Positions 26,242 to 32,795 of a stretch of DNA of 32,795 nucleotides are shown here, piece by piece. The position numbers and the translations under genes were made by a program. Below the pieces are notes generated by a model, which saw only the letters and a program-made list of their open reading frames with translations, did no database searches and had not been told where the DNA came from. Source of the DNA: Caryophanales bacterium (GTDB lineage: Bacteria; Bacillota; Bacilli; Bacillales; DSM-4216); NCBI GenBank assembly GCA_014896555.1, contig JADBKC010000020.1:1-32795 (forward strand), written 5' to 3'. Positions within the stretch are counted from its first letter, which is position 1, and every line of letters begins with the position of its first letter.

Positions 26242-27177
26242 TTATTTTCCACACAGTTCATCTAGATCTTGAACCACTTGTTCCACATCGTCCCATGAAT
26301 AAACGGAAGCGCCGGCAGCCAGCGGATGGCCGCCTCCTTTGTACTTTTTCGCAAGTCCATTGATGACGGGGCCTTTTGAACGTAAGCGCACTCTGATTTG
26401 ATCCCCTTCTTCAATAAAGAAAGCCCACGCTTTGATTCCCTTTACGTCTCCCAAAACACTCACAAGCTGTGAAGCTTCGGAAACGGTGACTTGGAATTGA
26501 TCCAAGAGCTCTTTTTTAATAACGACGGTGCCAGCGCCGCTCGGACGGAGGTCAAAGTTTTGCAAGATAAACCCTTTCAATCTTAATAAATGAAAATCCA
26601 TTTCATACAACTGCGTATAAAGCAAACTGCGGTTAAATCCATATTGAATCAACTCAGCCGCGTATTGGAACGTTTTTTCCGTCGTGCTTGGATAAAGGAA
26701 TCTTCCCGTATCGCCCACAATGCCGGCATAAATGAGTCGGGCGGCATCATTTGTCATTTTTAATCCTTCGTCTTTGCATTCCAAGTAAAATTCATAAATC
26801 ATTTCACTGACCGAACTGGCCGATGTGTCCACCCAAAGCAAATCCCCATAAGGATCCTCATTGGGATGATGGTCGATTTTGATGAGAAAATCGCCAAGTT
26901 GGTAGCGTTCATCGCTGATTCGTTCACGATTGGCCGTGTCGCAAACAATGACAAGCGCCTCATTATAAACTTCATCGTCAATTTGATCCATGCGGTTTAA
27001 AAAGTACAAAGAAGGATCTTCTTGTCCAACCGTGTAAATATGTTTATCCGTAAAGGAAGCGCGCAAAATTTCCGCCAATCCCCCTTGAGAACCGTATGCA
27101 TCGGGATCGGGGCGAATATGCCGGTGGATAATAATGGTTTCATATTGTTTGATTTTTTCTAATATCTCTTTTTTCAT
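26242..27177 (-). CDS. nrnA: Oligoribonuclease/pAp phosphatase NrnA (DHH family)
   Basis: NrnA degrades 2-5-nt RNAs and dephosphorylates 3'-phosphoadenosine-5'-phosphate. The DHH domain has HRHIRPDPDAYGSQ, VIVCDTANRERI and the namesake KIDHHPNEDPYGD; DTSASSVSEMIYE and GIVGDTGRFLYPST follow. The DHHA1 domain ends with the substrate motif GGGHPLAAGAS. Two adjacent ATGs are possible; the second (27177) has an 8-nt spacer from AAGGG and matches the B. subtilis start (311 aa). It is convergent with ytrI and divergent from ytpI. NrnA substitutes for Orn in Bacillus. Confidence 0.95.
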   Translation of the reverse strand: MKKEILEKIKQYETIIIHRHIRPDPDAYGSQGGLAEILRASFTDKHIYTVGQEDPSLYFLNRMDQIDDEVYNEALVIVCDTANRERISDERYQLGDFLIKIDHHPNEDPYGDLLWVDTSASSVSEMIYEFYLECKDEGLKMTNDAARLIYAGIVGDTGRFLYPSTTEKTFQYAAELIQYGFNRSLLYTQLYEMDFHLLRLKGFILQNFDLRPSGAGTVVIKKELLDQFQVTVSEASQLVSVLGDVKGIKAWAFFIEEGDQIRVRLRSKGPVINGLAKKYKGGGHPLAAGASVYSWDDVEQVVQDLDELCGK

Positions 27178-27269
27178 CATAAATTCCCTTCTTTATAAAC
27201 GATATTTCCTTTTTTTGCTGTTCGAAATTCGATACAATGGAATGAGAAAGTACTAGTGGGGGAATGTGT

Positions 27270-27578
27270 ATGCCAATTTTTGTTTTTTTCATTGTTTTCT
27301 CGCTGGCTTTTTATCTCTTCTATAAAATTCAGTATGTGAGAAGCAACCGGCCGATGGAAAGAAAATGGCTCTCCGCAAAATCCAGTATGATGCTAGGCAT
27401 TTTTGTAGGTTTGTTCGAAATCAACACGTTTTTCGTGCAACAATCGAAAGTGGCCTACGCGATAGCGACGATCTTTATTGTTCTTGGCTTTTCCAGCATA
27501 TGGGCCGGATTCAAAGCTTACCGTCATTTTACCCCGTATGTCAAACAGGAAGCAGCAGAATGGGATAAATCATCTTGA
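27270..27578 (+). CDS. ytpI: YtpI family membrane protein
   Basis: This 102-aa protein has three hydrophobic helices (about residues 1-20, 42-60, 65-85) and the family blocks ERKWLSAKSSMMLGIFV and WAGFKAYRHF. It is an orthologue of B. subtilis YtpI, of unknown function. The frame is open to an ATG two codons earlier (27264), but ATG at 27270 is 7 nt after GGGGG and gives MPIFVFF, matching YtpI. It is divergent from nrnA with an 89-bp gap that contains TACAAT (27232-27237) but no good -35. It converges on ytoI with only 38 nt between stops. Confidence 0.9.
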   Translation: MPIFVFFIVFSLAFYLFYKIQYVRSNRPMERKWLSAKSSMMLGIFVGLFEINTFFVQQSKVAYAIATIFIVLGFSSIWAGFKAYRHFTPYVKQEAAEWDKSS

Positions 27579-27587
27579 AGTTTCTTC

Positions 27588-27618
27588 GACAGCTGATCGT
27601 GTTATGCGGACAGCTGTC
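27588..27618. other. Dyad between convergent ytpI and ytoI
   Basis: GACAGCTG (27588-27595) and CAGCTGTC (27611-27618) form a perfect 8-bp stem with a 15-nt loop; the right arm enters the ytoI stop codon. No T-run follows on either strand, so it is a poor intrinsic terminator although it sits where one is expected. Confidence 0.5.
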
Positions 27619-28933
27619 ATCTATCGATCATTTGAACCATCATCAGAGCTTTTCCCACAAGTGTATTCTCGTTGAATACTTCAATATCAATTTTGCCAAA
27701 TTTTCTTCCAGCCTCTAAGATTTTAGGATGGATTTCAATCATGCTTTCTAATTGGACTGGCTTAAAGTAGTAAATCGTCATATTTTCCACAACATGGTCG
27801 CCTTTTTTTTGCGCTTTCAAAGCCCGATTGGCTGCTTCTGTCACTAACGTTGTAAAAACTCCATAGGAGATGGTCCCAAGCTGATTTGTCATTTGCGGAG
27901 TGACCTCAAATTTATACACATTCGGCTGCTCTTGATTGGAAGTGGAAATATCGAATTGCTTCGTAATCAAATCGTCAATGGTTTCCCCTACTTGGGGCTG
28001 GCGCGAATTCGTCTGAAGAGCCTTCAATACATCTTGTCTGCTGATAATCCCTTGCAGCTTATTCTGATCATCGACAACCGGCAATACTTCAATCCCCTCC
28101 CAAATCATCATATGCGCAGCCGAAGCGACACTAGTCCGCTGACTTACGGTCAAAGGCTTTTTCGTCATCACTTTTTCAATCGATACCTCAGACTCGTACC
28201 CCATAATATCTTTCGTTGTGACAATGCCAACCACTTTCAATTGGCGATCTACAACAGGAAAACGTCCGTGGCCTGTTTTCATATTCTTTTCATGATAGTC
28301 GCCAACGGTATCGGATATCGTTAAGTAGGCCGTTTTTTCAATGGGAGTTAAAGTATCACCGACCAAGATAATTTCCTTTTTGATCAGCTGGTCGTAAATA
28401 GCACGATTGATCATGGTGGCTACCGTAAATGTATCATAGCTAGTCGATATAATCGGCAGTTCTAATTCATCCGCTAATTTTTTCACATGGTCTTCTGTGT
28501 CAAATCCTCCTGTAATCAGTACGCCTGCACCCGCTCGCAGCGCCAATTCATGAGCTCGAGTGCGGTTGCCGACGATCAACAAATTGCCTGCTCCTGTATA
28601 CCGCATCATGGCGTCTAGCTTCATCGCTCCGATGACAAATTTATTCAACGTTTTATACAACCCGGCACGACCGCCCAACACTTGACCGTCAATAATATTG
28701 ACCACTTCCGCATAGGTAAGTTTCTCGATATTTTCTTTCTTCTTTTTCTCGATGCGAATGGTTCCTACTCTTTCAATGGCGCTGACAAAACCTTTCATTT
28801 CCGCATCTTTAATTGCCCGATAAGCCGTTCCCTCACTTACATTTAACGCTTTGGCAATTTGTCTTACAGAAATTTTTTCACCTATTGGAAGGCCTTCTAT
28901 ATATTCTAAAATCTGCTCATGTTTGGTCGCCAA
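27617..28933 (-). CDS. ytoI: HTH-DRTGG-CBS-hotdog multidomain protein YtoI
   Basis: Domain order: an N-terminal HTH (about 1-60, ISVRQIAKALNVSEGTAYRAI), a DRTGG domain (about 75-185, LLIVGNRTRAHELALRAGAGVLITGG), two CBS repeats (about 190-310, with GRFPVVD and VLPVVD) and a C-terminal thioesterase-like hotdog domain (about 330-438). CBS pairs usually bind adenine nucleotides, so YtoI may be a nucleotide-sensing regulator; its target is not established. The frame is open to GTG at 28942, but TTG at 28933 gives MATKHEQILEYI, matching B. subtilis YtoI, with AAAGG 8 nt upstream. Length 438 aa is normal. Confidence 0.92.
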   Translation of the reverse strand: MATKHEQILEYIEGLPIGEKISVRQIAKALNVSEGTAYRAIKDAEMKGFVSAIERVGTIRIEKKKKENIEKLTYAEVVNIIDGQVLGGRAGLYKTLNKFVIGAMKLDAMMRYTGAGNLLIVGNRTRAHELALRAGAGVLITGGFDTEDHVKKLADELELPIISTSYDTFTVATMINRAIYDQLIKKEIILVGDTLTPIEKTAYLTISDTVGDYHEKNMKTGHGRFPVVDRQLKVVGIVTTKDIMGYESEVSIEKVMTKKPLTVSQRTSVASAAHMMIWEGIEVLPVVDDQNKLQGIISRQDVLKALQTNSRQPQVGETIDDLITKQFDISTSNQEQPNVYKFEVTPQMTNQLGTISYGVFTTLVTEAANRALKAQKKGDHVVENMTIYYFKPVQLESMIEIHPKILEAGRKFGKIDIEVFNENTLVGKALMMVQMIDR

Positions 28934-29037
28934 GTTTTTCACCTTTCCCTTTCATCATCTACTTCCATTATAAAGTGAAAACCAAAGCGATTCAATTTGT
29001 TGATCAAAAAGCATGGATGTCGTTAGAAAAATCATTC

Positions 29038-29089
29038 AAAAAGAGCTGAACTGAAACAAGGTAAAGTTTTTTCCTTGATCAGCCAGCTC
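29038..29089 (-). terminator. Intrinsic terminator after ytkL
   Basis: On the minus strand GAGCTG (29084-29089) pairs with CAGCTC (29043-29048); inner CTGA/TCAG and AAGG/CCTT extend the helix with small bulges. A TTTTTG run (29037-29042) follows. It lies 15 nt past the ytkL stop. Confidence 0.75.
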
Positions 29090-29104
29090 CCTGTTGTAAA
29101 CCTT

Positions 29105-29785
29105 TTAAAGCTCGATGCTGTCTCCCGGCTCCATAATTTTGCCGTTTTGGCCTTCCAGCAAGTCAATAAAGCGTGCAGGATCTTGTTTAATAACCGGGAA
29201 CGTGTTGTAATGGATCGGTACGACTGTCTTTGCACCTAGAAATTTAGCCGCAATCGCAGCATCTTCCGGTCCCATCGTAAAGTTATCTCCAATGGGCAGG
29301 AACGCTAAATCGATCGGATGTCTTTCGCCGATCAGCTTTAAGTCAGAAAATAAGCCGGTGTCCCCTGCATGGAAAATCGTTTTTCCTTCCGCCATGAACA
29401 GCACGCCTGCTGGCATCCCCATATAAAGGATCTGTCCATCTTTTGTTTCATAGCCGGTTCCGTGAAATGCTTGCGTGAATTTGACTTTCCCAAAATCAAA
29501 TTCATAAGCTCCTCCAATGCTCATGCCATGAGTGTTCAGCCCTTGCTTTCCTAAATAAACAGCTAGTTCATTAATGGCGATCACTTGGGAATGATTTCTT
29601 TTGGCAATCTCCACCGTATCTCCTACATGATCAGAATGACCATGCGTTAAAATAATCGCATCTGCTTTTACCTCTTCAGCCTTTAAATCCGTTAATTCGT
29701 TGCCGGTGATAAAGGGATCAATCAGAATCGTCTTTCCATTTGCTTCAATTTTAACGATGGAGTGGCCGTGGTAAGAAATTTTCAT
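29105..29785 (-). CDS. ytkL: Metal-dependent hydrolase, MBL fold (UPF0173, YtkL)
   Basis: The 226-aa protein is a short metallo-beta-lactamase-fold hydrolase. The HxHxDH zinc motif is visible as [12 protein letters not shown], followed by the histidines in AFHGTGYE, the aspartate in FHAGDTGLF and the C-terminal histidine in VPIHYNTFP. The family (UPF0173) is widespread in bacteria and archaea, but no physiological substrate is established. ATG at 29785 follows AAAGGAG with an 8-nt spacer. It lies between ytoI (same strand) and a Xaa-Pro peptidase (divergent). The upstream 240-bp region has a palindrome, CGTTGGCAACG (29836-29846), of unknown meaning. Confidence 0.94.
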   Translation of the reverse strand: MKISYHGHSIVKIEANGKTILIDPFITGNELTDLKAEEVKADAIILTHGHSDHVGDTVEIAKRNHSQVIAINELAVYLGKQGLNTHGMSIGGAYEFDFGKVKFTQAFHGTGYETKDGQILYMGMPAGVLFMAEGKTIFHAGDTGLFSDLKLIGERHPIDLAFLPIGDNFTMGPEDAAIAAKFLGAKTVVPIHYNTFPVIKQDPARFIDLLEGQNGKIMEPGDSIEL

Positions 29786-30024
29786 ATTCCAATCTCCTTT
29801 CTGACATTATTTATATTTCTCATTTTTGCATATTTCGTTGGCAACGTCCAAAAATCCTGCCTTAAAAGGATTTCTTTTTTTGATATTCCATCATTTTCCA
29901 TTAATCAGTTATTGTCAAAATCGCCTTAATTTTACTAAAAAATGATCTGCCCTTATCTTTGTTTACTTTCCCATTTTTTGCTGTTACGCTTATGTTTAAG
30001 GAATCAATGAGGGAGGATATGACG

Positions 30025-31122
30025 ATGCACAGCCGATTGAGAAATTTGACAGATAGGATGAAAGAGACAGATACTGACTTTTCCTTCATCACATTGCCTG
30101 ATAATGTTTTTTATTTTACTAATTATAGAAGTGATCCTCACGAACGTATTTTAGCTGTTGGTGTTTTTCAAGAAGAGGAACCTTTTTTGATCTGTCCGCA
30201 GATGGAAGCGAAAGAAGCGAAAAATGCCGGCTGGAAGCATGAAATCATCGGCTACAGCGACATTGTGAATCCGTGGGAAGAAATTGAAACAGCCGTCAAG
30301 TCCCGGCTCCATTCCGTACGAAAAATTGCGCTGGAAAAGGAACATTTGAATATCAGCCGATATGAACAACTTTCTTCCCGATTCTCTAATGCGTCCTTTA
30401 TAGGGTTGGATGATAGACTGAATGAACTGCGAATGATCAAAGACGAGGAAGAAATACAGCTGATGAGAAAAGCCGCAGAATATGCCGATTACGCTGTTCA
30501 AGTAGGCATTTCGGAAATAAAAGAGGGAAAAACCGAACTTGAGATCATCGCCGCAATTGAATATGAACTAAAGAAAAAAGGAATTTCAGAAATGTCATTT
30601 GCGACGATGGTATTAGCAGGAAAAAACGCCTCATCCCCGCACGGAACTCCGGGGGCCTCTAAGATAAAAAAAGGCGATTTTGTATTAATTGACTTAGGAG
30701 TTGTTTATAAAGGATATTGCTCCGACATTACTCGAACCGTTGCCTATGGAGATATAACAAATGAACAAGAAGCCATTTACCAAACAGTTTTAAGAGCCCA
30801 GCAAGCGGCTGTCCGCGCAGTAAAACCGGGCGTTCCATTGAAAGAACTGGATTTGGCAGCGAGAAATATCATTGCACAAGCTGGATACGGAGAATATTTT
30901 CCCCATCGTCTCGGTCATGGATTAGGCATCAGCGTCCACGAGTATCCATATGTGACGGAGACAAACGATTTAGCCTTAAAAAAAAGCATGGTCTTCACGA
31001 TTGAACCTGGCATTTATGTCCAAGAAACAGCCGGTGTCCGAATCGAAGATGATGTTGTCGTGACTGACAAAGGTGTGGAAGTGTTGACCAAATATCCGAA
31101 AGAATTGCAAATTATTAAGTAA
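30025..31122 (+). CDS. pepQ: M24-family Xaa-Pro peptidase
   Basis: The protein has an N-terminal creatinase-like domain (1 to about 135) and a pita-bread M24 domain with all five metal ligands: Asp223 and Asp234 (LIDLGVVYKGYCSDITRTV), His298 (HRLGHGLGISVHEYP), Glu327 (FTIEPGIYV) and Glu341 (GVRIEDDVVVT). It should cleave peptides with proline in the second position, as an Xaa-Pro aminopeptidase or dipeptidase; sequence alone does not separate the two. Upstream in-frame ATGs exist at 29959 and 30019; ATG at 30025 is 7 nt after GGGAGGA and gives 365 aa, the usual size. It is followed by a terminator and an insertion sequence. Confidence 0.93.
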   Translation: MHSRLRNLTDRMKETDTDFSFITLPDNVFYFTNYRSDPHERILAVGVFQEEEPFLICPQMEAKEAKNAGWKHEIIGYSDIVNPWEEIETAVKSRLHSVRKIALEKEHLNISRYEQLSSRFSNASFIGLDDRLNELRMIKDEEEIQLMRKAAEYADYAVQVGISEIKEGKTELEIIAAIEYELKKKGISEMSFATMVLAGKNASSPHGTPGASKIKKGDFVLIDLGVVYKGYCSDITRTVAYGDITNEQEAIYQTVLRAQQAAVRAVKPGVPLKELDLAARNIIAQAGYGEYFPHRLGHGLGISVHEYPYVTETNDLALKKSMVFTIEPGIYVQETAGVRIEDDVVVTDKGVEVLTKYPKELQIIK

Positions 31123-31157
31123 ATAGGAGTCAGTCAAGACTTTGTGGGAATTTTTTT

Positions 31158-31205
31158 GGTTCGCTGAAAATAGATGTAAGTCATAGGTTGGCGAACCATT
31201 TTTTT
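31158..31205 (+). terminator. Terminator-like hairpin after pepQ
   Basis: GGTTCGC (31158-31164) and GCGAACC (31191-31197) form a 7-bp stem with a 26-nt loop, followed by A and TTTTTTT. It is 35 nt after the pepQ stop. The long loop is unusual; the surrounding segment may be part of a dispersed repeat (see findings). Confidence 0.6.
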
Positions 31206-31228
31206 GAATTTCATCCGTAAGCGCTTTC

Positions 31229-32710
31229 GGACTCTCATCCCTTGCCATGACGGACGAATATGTATACCTTTTTTTACCATCCCTTGAGTTCAGACAGGGC
31301 ATAATAGATCGGAGTCCCGGACGATTGCTGTAAATATGGCACGTTATTCCGCGTGATCTCCGGCCAAAGACGGCGGACGCGTTGTTTCGCCTTGTTCACG
31401 ATCGTCTGTTTGGTGGATGCCGTCGACACCGTTTCCTCCGCCGGCTGCGACGATTCTTCTCCGAAACGACGTCCGAAAAGACGAATCCCATCCATCCGGG
31501 CAATCATTGCCTTGAAAAACGCCCCGAGTCCCTTGTCTGTCCAACTGCGGCGGTATTTCACCCGATACGCCAGCTGGCTCATCACGCTTTCAGCCCTCCC
31601 CATCGGATACATGCCCGTTGTGTCCACTCCTTGCTCCTTCAGCCATTCCCGGTAATCACGGATGCATCCCGGCATCGATTCGATCCGGTGGATCAAGGCA
31701 GCCAGTTGTTGTTCTTTCGCTTCGTCCCCCAGCGTGCCGAGGGCGCTGTTCAGTTCCACAAGCAACCCCTCTTCATCCTGCTTCGCCAGCTTTTGCCGAA
31801 TCGCCTGCCACCGTGGATGGCCCGAGAAGCATTGGCGCAACTCACGCGCCACGTGGAATCGATCCAATTGGAAGCAGACCCGTCCCTTGAAATACTCCCG
31901 GCACGCGGTAATCCATGGAGCGCCGTCCCCGTTGATGACAAGAAGATCCCGACACGGATCATAGGCATATTCGTTCATCAAAAATTCCTCGAAGCCTTCC
32001 CACACCTCCCTCTTGCCCTCATGGACGTAATGGCGCTGATTCACGAATTCGATCCGTGAGCCGTTGCGCTTCCACCCTTCGTGAACGGTCAGGATTTTGT
32101 CTTCCTTGGCCCGTTTGCCCTTCCCTTGGCGAGAGACAAACAGTCCATCGGCCTCCACAAACAGCACCCGTCCATATCGCTGGTCAACCGGGCAGTGCAG
32201 CGGAGCTTCGGCCTCGAGCACCAACTGGCGGATCGCCTCATGGCTCATCACCGGATACCCGACCATCTGGGCAAGCGTACAAGCCGCTTTGCGATAGGAA
32301 GAGCACTCCACAGCCAATCCCACCGCCGTTTCTTCTAGACAAGGGCTGATTGACTGCGATCCATCAAACGCTAGAAAGGAGTCAAGCAAAAACGTGTAAC
32401 GGTTTTGTTCTCGGTCTAAATAGTAGTTTCGCTCAAAGGTGACTTCGCCAAACAGGGTTTGAATCGTGGTGCGTCGTTTGTCTTTCAAGTGGTACCGGCG
32501 CTTGTCCCGAGTTTCCGCCAATTGTCGGTCGATGTCCTCCAACAAAGCCGTAAACAGCTCGGCGAAGGCGTTTTGCAAGGCTCGAAACAAATCCAGTTCG
32601 ATCTCTTTCCATGTCAACGAATTTGTGGTAAGATGTTGTTGAATATTCATAGGACTCTCTCCTCCTGTTTGATAGTGTTGTCAATAATCATCTTACCAGG
32701 GAGAGAGTCC
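31229..32710 (-). mobile_element. ISLre2-family insertion sequence, about 1.48 kb
   Basis: The element carries one full transposase gene. Imperfect terminal inverted repeats are visible: GGACTCTCATCCCTTG at the left (from 31229, plus strand) and GGACTCTC-TCCCTGG at the right (from 32710, minus strand), differing by one inserted base and a few substitutions. Length is typical of the family. Base composition is visibly richer in G and C than the flanks, indicating transfer from a higher-GC host such as Geobacillus. I see no matching target duplication (AGCGCTTTC left, TTTTTTCAT right), so the ends or the insertion history are uncertain. Confidence 0.7.
31274..32650 (-). CDS. ISLre2 family transposase (UPF0236)
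   Basis: This 458-aa transposase has the family's N-terminal region (LFGEVTFERNYYLD, SPCLEETAVGLAVECSSYRKA) and a central RNase-H-like core. Likely catalytic residues, by position in the conserved blocks, are Asp168 (LFVEADGLFV), Asp242 (VINGDGAPWI) and Glu354 (GRAESVMSQL); this triad is my inference. The C-terminus is intact, with no frameshift or internal stop, so the element may be active. ATG at 32650 follows AGGAGG with a 10-nt spacer. GC-rich codon choice (GCC, CGC, CTG, GTC) differs from the neighbouring genes. It points toward pepQ. Confidence 0.93.
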   Translation of the reverse strand: MNIQQHLTTNSLTWKEIELDLFRALQNAFAELFTALLEDIDRQLAETRDKRRYHLKDKRRTTIQTLFGEVTFERNYYLDREQNRYTFLLDSFLAFDGSQSISPCLEETAVGLAVECSSYRKAACTLAQMVGYPVMSHEAIRQLVLEAEAPLHCPVDQRYGRVLFVEADGLFVSRQGKGKRAKEDKILTVHEGWKRNGSRIEFVNQRHYVHEGKREVWEGFEEFLMNEYAYDPCRDLLVINGDGAPWITACREYFKGRVCFQLDRFHVARELRQCFSGHPRWQAIRQKLAKQDEEGLLVELNSALGTLGDEAKEQQLAALIHRIESMPGCIRDYREWLKEQGVDTTGMYPMGRAESVMSQLAYRVKYRRSWTDKGLGAFFKAMIARMDGIRLFGRRFGEESSQPAEETVSTASTKQTIVNKAKQRVRRLWPEITRNNVPYLQQSSGTPIYYALSELKGW

Positions 32711-32716
32711 TTTTTT
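32651..32716 (-). promoter_or_regulatory. IS end hairpin over the transposase SD; terminator on the opposite strand
   Basis: AGGACTCTCTCC (32651-32662) and GGAGAGAGTCCT (32700-32711) are a perfect 12-bp inverted repeat around a 37-nt loop. In transcripts entering from outside the IS (minus strand), the stem covers GGAGAGAGTCCT between SD and ATG and would block translation. A transcript starting inside the loop, where TTGACA occurs (32676-32681), would lack the first arm. On the plus strand the same stem is followed by TTTTTT and can act as a terminator. Confidence 0.55.
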
Positions 32717-32795
32717 CATGTTTCCTGCTTGGGATCCTACCGCGCTTTGCTTGGTGGCCCCGATGAGGGGATTGCGAACCTACGTTCCCAACCCC
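32717..32795. other. Right flank, unassigned
   Basis: The last 79 bp contain no recognisable gene. They are relatively GC-rich, with a CCCC-GATGA-GGGG hairpin (about 32758-32770). They could be host DNA of foreign origin or part of a larger mobile unit. Confidence 0.3.

Noticed and set aside
31382-32059. 225-codon plus-strand ORF within the IS
   Set aside because: It is antisense to the intact transposase; long shadow frames are expected in GC-rich coding DNA.

Overview
The window is a core chromosomal segment of a low-GC Gram-positive (Bacillota, family Bacillaceae). Gene order follows the Bacillus/Geobacillus block around nrdR-speD-gapB-coaE-ytaF-mutM-polA-phoP-mdh-icd-citZ-ytwI-ytvI-pyk-pfkA-accA-accD-malic enzyme-dnaE-ytrH/ytrI-nrnA-ytpI-ytoI-ytkL-pepQ. 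Several proteins look thermophile-like: DNA polymerase I is 876 aa and ends like the Geobacillus stearothermophilus enzyme, phosphofructokinase is 319 aa, and pyruvate kinase is about 586 aa with the extra C-terminal PEP-utiliser domain. An ISLre2-family element of clearly higher GC sits at the right edge. I read the organism as a (probably thermophilic) relative of Geobacillus, Parageobacillus or Aeribacillus; the species cannot be fixed from this sequence alone.

Layout. 1-4625 holds the 5' end of nrdR, then speD (polyamines), gapB (gluconeogenic GAPDH), coaE, ytaF and mutM, all on the minus strand. 4626-8270 holds polA and phoP; the expected phoR between them is missing. 8271-12762 is the TCA block mdh-icd-citZ (minus), with a promoter and cre box before citZ, followed by ytwI. 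13012-14145 is ytvI on the plus strand. 14383-17127 is pfkA-pyk. 17630-21774 is a malic enzyme - GntR/FadR-type regulator - accD - accA cluster with a long leader and a FadR-type palindrome just after the promoter. 21775-25146 is dnaE. 25371-26210 is the sporulation pair ytrH-ytrI (plus). 26242-29785 holds nrnA, ytpI (plus), ytoI and ytkL. 30025-31122 is a Xaa-Pro peptidase (plus). About 31229-32710 is a complete-looking ISLre2-family element.

The genes form a central-carbon hub: glycolysis (pfkA, pyk), gluconeogenesis (gapB), malate-to-pyruvate conversion, TCA entry, and acetyl-CoA carboxylase for fatty acids, mixed with replication and repair genes. No protein system of unknown type is visible. 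The least explained content is in the untranslated regions. The speD leader has two hairpins placed so that the Shine-Dalgarno (SD) sequence could pair with an upstream C-run. The ytaF SD is buried in a perfect 11-bp hairpin that competes with a second hairpin. The malic enzyme leader is about 300 nt long and carries an operator, a short upstream ORF and palindromes. The IS carries a hairpin that can hide its own SD. About ten genes appear to start with TTG or GTG. No tRNA, rRNA or CRISPR array was seen.
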